Assembly: GCA_963682025.1 (NCBI GenBank)
Contig: OY821519.1
Coordinates: 157,617,178-157,681,177, forward strand
Length of the DNA: 64,000 nucleotides
Source of the DNA: Cordilura impudica
Taxonomy: Eukaryota; Arthropoda; Insecta; Diptera; Scathophagidae
Reading direction: 5' to 3'
The position numbers were made by a program, and so were the translations under genes. Of this stretch, positions 45,127 to 55,361 are shown in pieces. A model generated the notes under the pieces. That model saw only the letters and a list, made by a program, of their open reading frames with translations. It was not told the origin of the DNA and made no database searches. Each line of letters begins with the position of its first letter. The stretch's first letter is position 1.

Positions 45127-46122
45127 CTAGTTTAAATTTTGATTAAAATTTGTGTTGTTAGTGTCAGAATGAATAAAACTACAAGGTTTGATGCATTTAA
45201 TAGCTGTATTATTAAATTTTCTATGATACCAACATATATTATTAAAATTAGAATTAGAGAATTTAGGTTTAGAATATCTTCTATGACTTGATGGATTCCG
45301 TTCTTGAGGTCTTGATCTTGTTTTAATATCTGCAATATCCAACGAAATTTTATTTAAATTTTGACAAAGTGTTGCAGTTATCTGTGTCACATGATGTGAA
45401 CACTACTCCATTGGATTTTGATTAATGCTGTAAAATGTGGAATTATTTTCGTTTGTAACATCATAAATTTTGTCCGCAAGATGAAGTTTGTCTTCAACAC
45501 TTTTATCACTACAAGATGTTAAATGTACTTGTAATTGTTGTGGTAGTTTACGCTGCCACAACTTGTATAATAATTCGCGACCGACAATTGAATCAGAACC
45601 TGCCAGGGACATCATGTCTTTGAAAAATTCTGAAGGTTTACGATCTCCGAGAGTTGAATTAGAGAAAAGTTCTTCTAATATTTTTTCTTTACTAAGAGAA
45701 AATCTTTCACACAATATTTTTTTAATGCACTGATACTTATTAATAGCCGGAGGAGTTTGAATAATATCTACAATTTTCGAAATTACACTTTGTGGAAGTG
45801 CAATTAGAATGTTTTGATATTTAAAATCGTCATATGAAATATTATGTAAAGAAACTTGTACTTCCGCTTGTAAAAACCAAGCATCAGGACATTCAACCCA
45901 AAAAGTTGGTAATTTGATAATTTTATTATATATTGGTGTCGGAATTGTATCCTGAACATGTGTATGTAAGTTATTTTCCATTATTATATTGTAGTTTGGA
46001 GAAATTTGGATTGGTGTTGATGTTTCTGATGGAGATATTTGTGGTGTGGTATTTTCAGTGGTGTGTAATGTCGTATCAATTTGTAACGGATTGTTTCTAG
46101 TAAAGGATCGCGTTAAAACCAT
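45127..46122 (-). pseudogene. Gypsy element 1 gag, in two frames
   Basis: The first part (46122-45403, 239 residues) has the insect Gypsy Gag body (WFLQAEVQVSLHNI; LGDRKPSEFFKDMMSLAG; LWQRKLPQQLQVHL). The second part (45390-45127) carries the knuckle CWYHRKFNNTAIKCIKPC typical of this Gypsy group. The change of frame near 45395-45403 implies an indel. Gag would form the virus-like particle. Confidence 0.82.
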
Positions 46123-46861
46123 TAGGAATTAAAATTTATCGAAGGAGAGTTCACAAATATTTATAATGATGTAATATAAAATTTATTAATAATAATGTAA
46201 AATAATAAAATTAAAATTTTAAAATAAGCTTAGCTGTTGTTTATTTTTTTGTTGATATAATGTTGTTGTATTGTTGCTATTGATTATACTGCTACTACTG
46301 TTGTTGATTGTACTGCTGTTATTGTTGTTGATTAATACTGCTGTCATTACTGTTGATTAATACTGCTGCTGTTGGTGTCGTAGTTGGTGTATTACCACAA
46401 TTATAATTTAAATTTTGTTTTAATTTTAAGATTAAGCTTTATTAATGTATATATAGTCATTGGTTAAACAAAATATTTTAAGATGAATTGTTGATTTTTA
46501 AAATAGTTCAAATTTGTATTTTGTATTATTATTAAAAGTTATTTGGTATTGTAGGATTATTATTGAAAGCAAATGATTTTAATTTTGTAGGGTTTAGTTA
46601 TTGCACTTATTAATGTTCATAGAATTTTGTTTTATTTATAGGTAAGTCCTTTAATTGCAGGATCTTTAAAAATGATTAAATGTAAATTTCAATGTTTTTA
46701 TTTAATTTTAAATTTGTCCTTTGATTTATTTGGCAAAGGGAAATATATTTTAAACACAATATATTTATATATTTATTTATTGTCCTTTTTTAATGTCCTT
46801 TTATTTAATTTGTAGAATTTTATTTTTGTAGTCCTTTTAAAAAGGTTCGCAGGATCGCCAA
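46123..46861 (-). other. 5' leader of Gypsy element 1
   Basis: This is untranslated sequence between the primer-binding site (46844-46860) and the gag ATG. It is AT-rich with short TTG/CTG-rich microsatellite-like stretches at about 46255-46390. Confidence 0.7.
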
Positions 46862-47126
46862 TTTGGTGGTGGTAAGGATAATTGTTTTTATATTAAACCA
46901 CAATATTCAAAATTCAAATATTTTATTTAAGAACACAAATAAAATTGAATATGTACAACACAATTGAAAATATCAAGACTGAATGAAAATATTTTTTACA
47001 ATCAATAAAAATGAAAATAAATAAAAATCAAAAAGTACTTAATTTAAAAATATTTAAATTTATAATAAAAATACAGTATATAAATTTAAAGTATGAATGA
47101 GTTAATCTAAAGATAGATACACTACA
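46862..47126 (-). repeat. 5' LTR of Gypsy element 1
   Basis: This is the partner of 41866-42130. On the plus strand it is followed directly by GGCGC, the target copy, and then host coding sequence. Confidence 0.9.
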
Positions 47127-47849
47127 GGCGCCATTAGGGAACTACTTGCTGATCCACAAAATCAACTCGATTATCTTTTAGGTGGCAATATGGTAATCAC
47201 TGCTGGTATTGGTGGCGGCGGTGGCTTCCTTAGAGGTGGTGGACCACAAGGCGTTGGTGGTGGAGGAGGTCGTGGTGGCTACTTCCAAGGGGGCAACCGT
47301 GGTGGCACTCAACAAGATATGAATGGCCCTGGCCCAATGAGCTTTAAAGGTGAAAGACCTTCTCCCTACTCTCAAGGTGGTATGATGGGAGGTCCACAAA
47401 ATGGAGGTGGTAGATTTAATAATCAACAGAATAGTGGCGGTCGCGCATCTGGAGGTAATTTTGGTGACAACAATCCACGAGGCGGTAATTTTGTCCCTAA
47501 AACTGGAGCTAACAATTATGGTGGTAATAATTCTTGGAATAATGATACCCCAATAGTCCGAGGAGGAGCTGGCGGTGGTGCTCCTCGACAAGGTGGTAGT
47601 GGAGGTCGTGGCGGAAATTTTTCTGATGACAACTTCATTGGCGGTTTCAGTGGAAATATGGGCAATTCAGGTGGTGGTAACTTTGGCGGCCAACAAGATA
47701 GAAGAGGTTTTGCTTTATCTTCAAATCAATACGATCAATATGGTGGCGACGGTAACCAAGTCGGTGGCTATGGCAGTGGTAGTGGTGGTGTATCTTTCAG
47801 CGAGGATAATAACATGTTCCAAAGACGAAACATTGCAACAAATATGTAA
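47127..47849 (+). CDS. Glycine-rich host gene, last exon (partial)
   Basis: One frame runs from the Gypsy junction to TAA at 47847-47849. It begins with a helical-looking segment (IRELLADPQNQLDYLLGGN) and continues as about 210 residues rich in Gly, Asn, Gln and Arg, including FLRGGGPQG, GGRGGYFQGG and GGRGGNF. Such RGG/FGG tails occur in RNA-binding and other nuclear proteins, but I do not recognise the gene and no folded RNA-binding domain is present here. Codon-level order over 240 codons with strong glycine bias argues for a true host exon. The 5' part of the gene is missing or disrupted by the Gypsy element. Confidence 0.65.
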   Translation, partial: GAIRELLADPQNQLDYLLGGNMVITAGIGGGGGFLRGGGPQGVGGGGGRGGYFQGGNRGGTQQDMNGPGPMSFKGERPSPYSQGGMMGGPQNGGGRFNNQQNSGGRASGGNFGDNNPRGGNFVPKTGANNYGGNNSWNNDTPIVRGGAGGGAPRQGGSGGRGGNFSDDNFIGGFSGNMGNSGGGNFGGQQDRRGFALSSNQYDQYGGDGNQVGGYGSGSGGVSFSEDNNMFQRRNIATNM

Positions 47850-48545
47850 GTAAAAAATATACATATATATTTAATATTTAAAAATTATTGACAGTGTTAC
47901 GATTAAATAAACTTGAACAGGTTATTTCAGAGTGAAAAAATAATTTTAAATTTATGACGATATTAAGTTATTAAAATCACAAGTTGTTTGTATATAAATA
48001 ACCCAGCAACAGAATGTTGTCTACTATTTAGAGTCCGACCAAAAATCAACTCGAATAAACGGTCATTCTACCAATTTGGAAATAAACAAGAGTGTTATAC
48101 TCGGCTGTGCCGAATCTTTGATACCATCCAACCGTGTTCTAAACACAATGTCATAACCAGGTTTTCAACACTTAAAGATAAAAAAGGCTAGATGTTAATT
48201 ATAAAATTATGTATCGACTAGATTAAGGAAAATTTTAGGATAACGCCAGATCGACGTCTCCATTTACAAGGATCACGAATATATATAGTTTATGTGGCCT
48301 GCGGAATTTATTTCAATGAGTTACAAACGGATTGACAAACTGGTATATACCCTCTGCGCAGTGACATGTGAGCCGTAAGACAAAATCGGTATGGCTTATT
48401 ATTGCATTGGTGAAAACATTATGATATGTAATAAACTGTTTGAAAAAGAAAAATGAAAAATAAAAAATTAAAAAAATAAAAATAGAAAATGAAAAATTAA
48501 AAATAAAAAATTAAAAATGAAAAATAAAAAATGAACATAACATAA
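47850..48545. other. 3' flank of the glycine-rich gene, repeat relic and A-rich tract
   Basis: A stretch at about 48094-48180 resembles the start of the repeat at 13704 (TATACTCGG...GATACC). From about 48440 to 48535 an A-rich low-complexity tract leads into (ACATA)n just before the second LOA copy. No gene is seen. Confidence 0.5.
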
Positions 48546-51500
48546 CATAATGCCAGATGGAGGATCACGTATCAAATTCGCCCAAGTTAACGTCCACCAC
48601 GCAAAAGCTGCATCCGCAGTAATTGCTAGGGCGATTTCTAAATTTAACCTAGGCATGGTATTGATCCAAGAACCCTGGCACTATAAAGGTGCAATCAGAG
48701 GATTGATATTAATCATATTTGTCTTACGGAATTCGTGACGCGAGACTTGGTTCTTATCCAAGCTCTCATCGACATTGAAGGCAGCCAGAAGATGATAGTG
48801 ATAGCATCAGCATATTTTCCGGGCAAGGAAGCTTCACCACCACCGGCAGAGGTACGGCAGCTGGTGGACTTCTGTAGAAAGCAGAATCTTCAGCTTATAC
48901 TGGGATGCGATGCCAATGCACACAATACAACATGGGGCAGCACTGATACAAATTTTCGGGATGAGTACTTATTAGAATAACTATAAATACTAAATATTGA
49001 GGCATCTTCCTATAGAAATCCCAGAAAAACGAATTGGGAGAAGTACAATAAAATCCTATACCGCAACCTACAGAGCATAGCATCGAGCAAACGCATACGA
49101 AATCGGTATGACCTCGATGACAGTGTGACCCGACTAGATGGGGCTCTACTGGATGCCTACCATTGTAGCTGCCCCGAGAAACCGAGGGGCAAGGAGAAGG
49201 ACGCAGTTTGGTGGAACAATAATCTCTCTACACTCAGAACCGAAGTTCGCAGGCTCTGCAATAGAGAAAAGCGTAACGGGCAGTGGGAGCATTATAAAGC
49301 CAAACTAACTGAGTATAATAAATAAATTAGGAAAGCTAAACGTACTAGCTTTAGAAATTTTTGCGAGAATATAGAATCTATTCCAGAAACAGCAAGGCTA
49401 TACAAAACCTTTGCGAAATGTGGGCCAGAAATGACGATGTCACTTAAGAAAGAGGTAGGTAGTTACTTTAACAATTGCCGAGACAGGGTGGAGCTGTTAT
49501 TAAAAACAAACTTTCCAGGAAGTGTGGCAGAAGATAACGAGCGGTTGAGTAACGGACCAAGAAACCCTAGTCGGGTAAATAGGCAAATAGCAGCTGAAAT
49601 TTGCTCTAGGGAAAGACAAGAATGGGCTTTTTGTACCTTTCAACACTATAAATCCCCTGGAACGGATGGTTTTTTCTGCCCTCTTACAAAAGGGCTTGAA
49701 GGAATTATTGCCATTCATGTTAAATATCGGGCGTAGCAGTTTGGACTTGGGGTACATAGCAAAGGCATGGAGGAGGGCAAGAGTGGTGTTCATTCCCACA
49801 GTGGGGAAAAAGGACACCGCGCATCCAAAATCCTTCAGACCGATAAGCCTAACATCTTTTATGCTGAAAACACTTGAAAAAGCTGTAGACAACTATCTAA
49901 GATGTGGGATATTACAGCAGATGCCTTTGCATCCGAACCAGCATGCATATAGAGCGGGCAGAACAACAGAGACCACTCTCACTAGCCTGGTAAGAACTAT
50001 TCAGAAATCAATAGATGAAAATGAAATAGCCGTTTGTGCCTTCCTGGATATAGCAGAAGCCTTTGATAACACTTCACACGAAGTAATAGAAAGGGCATTA
50101 GGCCAAAGAGGAGTAGACCCAGTGACATCAAAGTGAATGGTAGAAGTGCTCTACACGAGATCAGTAGAAACAACAGCAGATGGGGAGACCATATCCGTCA
50201 ACACAACCAGAGGATGTCCACAGGGAGGAGTTCTTTCGCCTTTGATGTGGAGTCTGGTTATTGACAAATTACTAATGAAACTGTCGGAAGCAGGAATAGA
50301 ATGTCAAGGCTAGTGGACGACATAGTCTTAATAGCAAGAGGCAAATTCGAGAAACCCTATGTGACATTGTATAAAGAGGGTTGCGGATTATATGTCAATG
50401 GTGCGGGGCAACAGGATTGAAGATCAACCAGGCAAAGACCACTATTGTACAATTTACCAGGAAAAGGAAACTTCCAAGATGGAGGGCAATTCAAATTTTG
50501 GGAGAAGTCATTGAACCAAAAGTAGAGGTGAAATTATTGGGGATAGTATTGGACAACAAGTTAACATCGAAGGTACATATAGATCGCATCACTCAACAAG
50601 CCAAGCGAACTCCAATGATATGCAGTAGAGTAGCGGGTAAAACCTGGGGATATAAACCCAGCATTCTGCACTGGATGTACTCTATGATGGTCCGCCCAAT
50701 AGTGACCTATGGAGCTATAGCGTGGGCCAAAACAACAAACCTGAGTCGACTCAAATGGAGCTTAGTAAGATACAAAGATTACCGTGCATTGGGATAACGG
50801 GTGCAATGAGGACGTGCCCAACGGCATCACTTGAAGTACTATTGGACCTAAGCCCACTACATATAGTGGTGCAGAGGAAAGCCCTGGCAATGGCAATCAG
50901 AATCAAGGGAGATAAACTTATAACCAGGCTTATGAAGGGCAATGGAACTGAATAAGCCAAGTTAATGATTACTCCCTCCTAGATTGCCCCATGGACAAGG
51001 CTGAGAAGAAATATGATTTCAGGAAATACTTTGTTACAGAACTTAGCAATAAGAGAGAATGGAACGGTTTAAGTACAGTATATTATCTAAGAGAAGATAC
51101 AATCAAATGGGACACAGATGGGTCAAAAACCGAAAGTGGCACAGGGGCAGGCGTCTTCGGGCCTAGAACCAAATGTTTCGAGCCAATGGGAATACACACA
51201 AGCATCTTCCAAGCGGAAATTTATGCCATCGATAGATGTGCACAAATCAACTTGAATAGAAAGTATAAAAGACAGAACATAACGATATTATCAGATAGTC
51301 AAGCTGCTATTCCAGCACTAAGTCCTATAAAGTAGACTCTAAGTAAGTATTGGACTGTCTGCAGAAACTAAATGAGCTAGGTAAACATAACAAGGTTAGC
51401 CTTTGTTGGGTCCCGGGACATATTGGGATTCAAGGTAACAAGCAAGCTGATGAACTTGCCCGAAGGGGAGCTTCCACAAAATTAATAGGGCCGGAACCAT

Positions 51501-52016
51501 TTTGTGGAATAGGAAAAGGAGTAAGGGAAAGCGTACTCAGGGAACATGAAAACTGTGTTAGACGGGAATTTTTCTCGAGCCACTTGGGCTTAAGGCAATT
51601 CAAAATCTTGTTGGGTGGCTACAACAAGAAGAGATTTCGGTCGTGCATTAGATTGTCAAAGACCGGTCTGAGAATACTAACTGGCATTTTAACTGGTCAC
51701 TGTAGGCTCAGGTAACATCTGAGTAGGTTAGGAATGGTAGCAAACCCCATGTGCAGATTCTGTGATGAGGAAGCCGAATCATCAGAGCACATACTTGGGT
51801 ACTGTGGAGCGCTAATGCACAAAAGAGAAAAGCACCTGGGTTCCTTCCAAATACTAGGTAGCGACATAAAATTACTAGAACCAACCAACATCCTCGAATT
51901 CCTGAGGGCTTCAAGGTTGGATGAGAGTTTATAGGGACGACCTATTAACAGAGGGCAGTACAATAAATCACTTCGGTCGCAGTACTTCAAACATCTCTTT
52001 ACACAATACAATACAC
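48546..52016 (+). pseudogene. LOA-like LINE copy 2, 5'-truncated and decayed
   Basis: The sequence follows ORF2 of the intact copy from its second methionine region (ATGCCAGATGGAGGATCACG, 48550) to the same 3' UTR and a short ACAAT tail (about 52005-52016). Deletions of roughly 100 and 200 bp remove endonuclease sequence near 48705 and 48985. Many stops and shifts break the frame (for example TAA at 49322-49324 and TGA at 50134-50136). The RT YADD codons are destroyed by a base loss at about 50310. RNase H and the zinc knuckle (51350-51800) are still readable. It has no ORF1. Confidence 0.9.
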
Positions 52017-52619
52017 CTCTTATTGATAAATTACACTTGTTACATTCAGAAATCACGCCAATTCTATTTTTATTTTTCTTTATTTTAATGTTTGTTTTTT
52101 TATAAAACTTTATTTTCCACTCATAAAATTTTGTATTATTTATGGTTTTTTATAGTCCTATCTATATTTTAAAACCAATTGTTATTTTATTTTGTCATTT
52201 TTCTTGAGCAATTTTATTTTCTCGTTTTTATAATTCTCTCTCTCTCGCCATTTTGGTTTAAGTGCATTTAAATAATATTCAACTTGGAAATTTACATTTA
52301 TTCAAACATTCGTTAAATATTTAAAAATTTTTCTTTAATTAACATTTTTATGTTTTGATTACAGTTGCTGATAAAAAAAATTTTTTTTTTGTTGTAAGGA
52401 TTACAGAATATAACATTTAATTTCTTCTGTTATTAATAAAAATCTATATAAAAAGTCAAATATAAGCGTTTGCTCCCTTTCGATTTTCTTTTTTTGTAAT
52501 ACTAATCACGTTGCCGATTTGTTTTATATGTTTAAACTGTTAAATATAGTAGGTACATAGTGTTTTTGTTCTTCTGGTTGTTTCTTTCTTGTTAAAATAA
52601 ACATTCTTAGAAGATTAAA
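52017..52619. other. Gene-free AT-rich spacer
   Basis: No gene or clear terminal repeat is found between the LOA copy and the piggyBac remnant. Confidence 0.45.
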
Positions 52620-53885
52620 TTACTTCTTTCTTGATAATGTTTTAGTGTTGAGGTCGACACCGCCCATATATTTATTATAGCTCGTGACCACTTCAGGACA
52701 AACAACGTTTATTTTTTGAGCTGATCCTAACTGCCTTCTCTTTACAAAAGCCGTAGGTACCGGAGATATAAAATTGGTTAGCATGTGAACCGATTTCGTG
52801 TCCATCCATTTGATGAAAGAGATTCCTTGAAAACTTTCGGAATAAATGTCACCTCTCTGCATGTTTTTATGCAGCGGCAAGGTCTTGGGTACATTTTTTT
52901 TATTTGTGCGAACAGTACCGCATGCCTTTGTATTTTGCATCATTAATTTGTATTGCAATCTAGGAGAATTAAAAAAGTTATCGAAATAAAGTTCACAGCC
53001 AAGCCCTCTTAGCTTCTGAGTCAAGTTAAGCACAACGGATTCACCCAAACCGATTTCGGTATTAGTTTTTTTCCCGTGTGTAAGTCAAATTCAAAAAGAT
53101 AACCTGTCGATGACTCAGCCCTGCACCACATTTTGAATCCCCATTTTATAGGCTTGCTTTTGATATATTGCTTCATCACGTTGTGGCCCTTGAATTTGAT
53201 CATGTGCTCGTCAATAGATTGCCTCTTTGAATTGTTCATAGCATTTTGAGAACAATAATTGAAATGCTCAACGACTGGTCTTATTTTGTATACTCTATCG
53301 CTTACTGATGATTTACAATCATTATTATAGAAGTGAAAATTTTGCCGTATTCGTTCAAATCTTGTCCTAGGCATAACGTTAGCAATAAAAGCGACACCCA
53401 TATCTTCATCTGTAGACCAGTAATTTCGTAAAGTTGGCAAAAGTGGTAACTCATTACAAAATGCATTCCTAAGAACGCTATCATTCATCTTGTTCAATAC
53501 TAAACGATTTTCCGTTTTGTTCCGCATATCTTACGCTTTCCGGTATGATGATGGTGGATACTAGTGTATCCAGTTTGGTGACAGCCAGAATAATCTCCAT
53601 TGGAATCAACATATCATGTCTGCCAGAAAAAATGTTTATACGACCGAATTCATAAACACTTTAATGGTATATATTAGGTATAAAAGAATTAGTTGTCCAT
53701 CTAAAAGTAGGGTCCAGCTCGGTTTAAGGAACTGGACCGATATCCAAAGCTATATTTTCATTATTTTCTTGAACTGCATTTTCGATTTGAACAACACCTG
53801 CATCATTTTCAACATCTTCTTCTAAAAAATTTAGATCTTCTTCATCCAGAAGAAGTTCATCTTCTCCATCACTATTATCCGCCAT
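52620..53885 (-). pseudogene. piggyBac-type transposase, broken and truncated
   Basis: An ATG at 53885 begins an acidic N-terminus (MADNSDGEDELLLDEEDLNF) usual for the family. In-frame stops occur near 53730 and 53663. The core is readable in 53527-53050 (FHFYNNDCKSSVSDRVYKIRP; QSIDEHMIKFKG, which holds a catalytic aspartate; IKWGFKMWC). It continues in another frame, after loss of one A in a run near 53066, at 53048-52620 (LYFDNFFNSPRL; SYNKYMGGVD with another catalytic aspartate). The C-terminal region and cysteine-rich domain are missing. No TTAA-flanked terminal repeats were found. Its ATG lies only about 10 bp from BEL gag sequence. Confidence 0.87.
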
Positions 53886-53897
53886 GAGCAATTTTAA

Positions 53898-54349
53898 GAT
53901 CTAATAAAACATACTGGCTTTTACATTTTCTGAAATCATGCGAGGTGGCCAGGCAATTGGTACAACGTTTCTGGTTTCTTACCGTTGAAAAACGTTCCTC
54001 AACTGACATTCGTAAAAAGAGAGGGCATAGCCGGAGAGGATGAGAATCGGGGCAAATAGAGCATTTAGGTTTATCTGAGACAACATTTGTCTGATAAGTG
54101 TTAATTTTCTTTGGAGCGCGAGCAATATAAGGCTTCATTAGAGGCAAATTTTTTGCAGAATTGTAGTTCATATTAGCAGACCTAATATCTGCTACAGACT
54201 CTAAAGTCTGATACCTAGCTGTCAGAAATTCATCCATCTTTTTCCACGAGGGTAACTCTGGACTGGTCTTGTGATATTGTTTCCATAGATCTAAAGTGTG
54301 GTCGGGAAGACATGTAGAGCAAAGGTATAAAAATATCACGTCCCAATTA
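53898..54349 (-). pseudogene. BEL/Pao element 3 gag, C-terminal piece
   Basis: Minus-strand reading from the MITE junction gives NWDVIFLYLCSTCLPDHTL, then knuckles CSICPDSHPLRLC and CTNCLATSHDFRKC, as in BEL/Pao Gag. The sequence departs from the family shortly after the second knuckle, near 53930, where it meets the piggyBac remnant. No protease or pol follows, so the element is broken here. Confidence 0.82.
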
Positions 54350-54774
54350 AGGCCAGTTTACACTATCACACTTTGTAATACGACCTGTCAAAAAGTCGAG
54401 TATTATGAAAAAGTCGTATCATGTAAAAAGCTTATGTTATGAAATTGACAGTCTGTAGGATTTTATTTTCGAAGTCCGATGGTTTTAGAAACATTTCTAA
54501 AAACCTGTCATTTTCATCGGACCAGAGGTGTTTCTTTTTTGGTATTATTAAAAAAAAGGTAAACAAAAACACAAAAGTGGAAATAAAATATAAATTTCAA
54601 AATAAGTTTGCTTGTTATTCTAAACAGCTGTTTTCATAAGACTTCAGTGTGATGGTGTAAATGGCCTAAGTATGCAGAAATAATGTCGGTACGACTTTAT
54701 GACAGTCAGATGAATTTCATTGGATTTTTATTTCGAAAAATCATACGACTGAGTGGTATCGTGTAAATGGGCCT
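54350..54774. mobile_element. MITE family F in BEL gag
   Basis: The element starts AGGCCAGTTTACACTATCAC and ends GTGGTATCGTGTAAATGGGCCT, flanked by TTA (54347-54349 and 54775-54777). The gag frame continues correctly across it once element and one TTA are removed. Inside, at about 54646-54667, a further end-like word GTGATGGTGTAAATGGCCT suggests a composite or partly duplicated structure. It is non-coding. Confidence 0.82.
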
Positions 54775-54777
54775 TTA

Positions 54778-54900
54778 GTAGTATCTATGTTAAGTAGAGA
54801 GATATTCGTAATACAATCATTGATTGTACGTTGGAGAGCCTTTAGGCTGGGTCCTGATTCCCGGGGTACACAGTTCAGATTAAAAAGAATTTTAAGCTGT
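54778..54900 (-). pseudogene. BEL/Pao element 3 gag, middle piece
   Basis: The minus strand reads NLNCVPRESGPSLKALQRTI then NDCITNISLLNI, a typical BEL Gag DUF1759-region segment. It lies between the MITE at 54350-54774 and the Gypsy element beginning at 54901. Confidence 0.8.
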
Positions 54901-55083
54901 TATAAAAGTACATCTTCTTTAGGCAATGAAACAACTTGTTTCTTTTATGTATTTTACAAGACTGACCCAGTCATACTTTATTTATATTCTTATATTACTT
55001 AAATACTACTTATACTATCTATTAATATTTTATACAACTCTTAAGTTTAGTATTCTGGGTTGCATATATAGGGATACACTACA
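54901..55083 (-). repeat. 3' LTR of Gypsy element 2 (empty site for MITE E)
   Basis: This 183-bp LTR is directly preceded, on the minus strand, by the polypurine tract. It contains the uninterrupted word CTTCTTTAGGCAATG (about 54914-54928), the pre-insertion state of the MITE in the partner LTR. Confidence 0.88.
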
Positions 55084-55361
55084 CCTCCCTTTTTTAAGAG
55101 GATAAATTTTTACAATTTATATCAATAACTCTTCGGTTGGTAGGTATACCTCCCTCTTTTTTTTTTTTAATGTTCAAATGTTTTTTTTTCGTATATTTTA
55201 ATTATTTGTAATTTTAATTAATTTTCTCATATATGTGTATTTCCCATTTAATTTTTACGGTTTCTTTATCTTTTTTTTTTGCCATTTGGTATAATGTCAA
55301 TTTATAAATGGTTGTAATAAGGTTTGATAAGAAAATGTTTGTTTTTAATATGAAATAAATA

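Larger units (their letters stand above)
41866..47126 (-). mobile_element. Gypsy-superfamily LTR retrotransposon, degenerate coding region
   Basis: The LTRs of 265 bp (41866-42130 and 46862-47126) differ at about four positions by eye. A 5-bp GGCGC target duplication flanks them (41861-41865 and 47127-47131). On the minus strand the LTR starts TGTAGTGTATC. The primer site TGGCGATCCTGCGAACC (46844-46860) lies one base after the 5' LTR. The polypurine tract GGAGGGGGAG precedes the 3' LTR. Gene order gag-protease-RT-RNase H-integrase fits Ty3/Gypsy. No envelope gene is present. Confidence 0.92.

Noticed and set aside
47178..47591. Minus-strand 137-residue Ser/Thr-rich frame
   Set aside because: It is the antisense of the glycine-rich exon; glycine codons read backwards give Thr/Ser/Pro-like runs.
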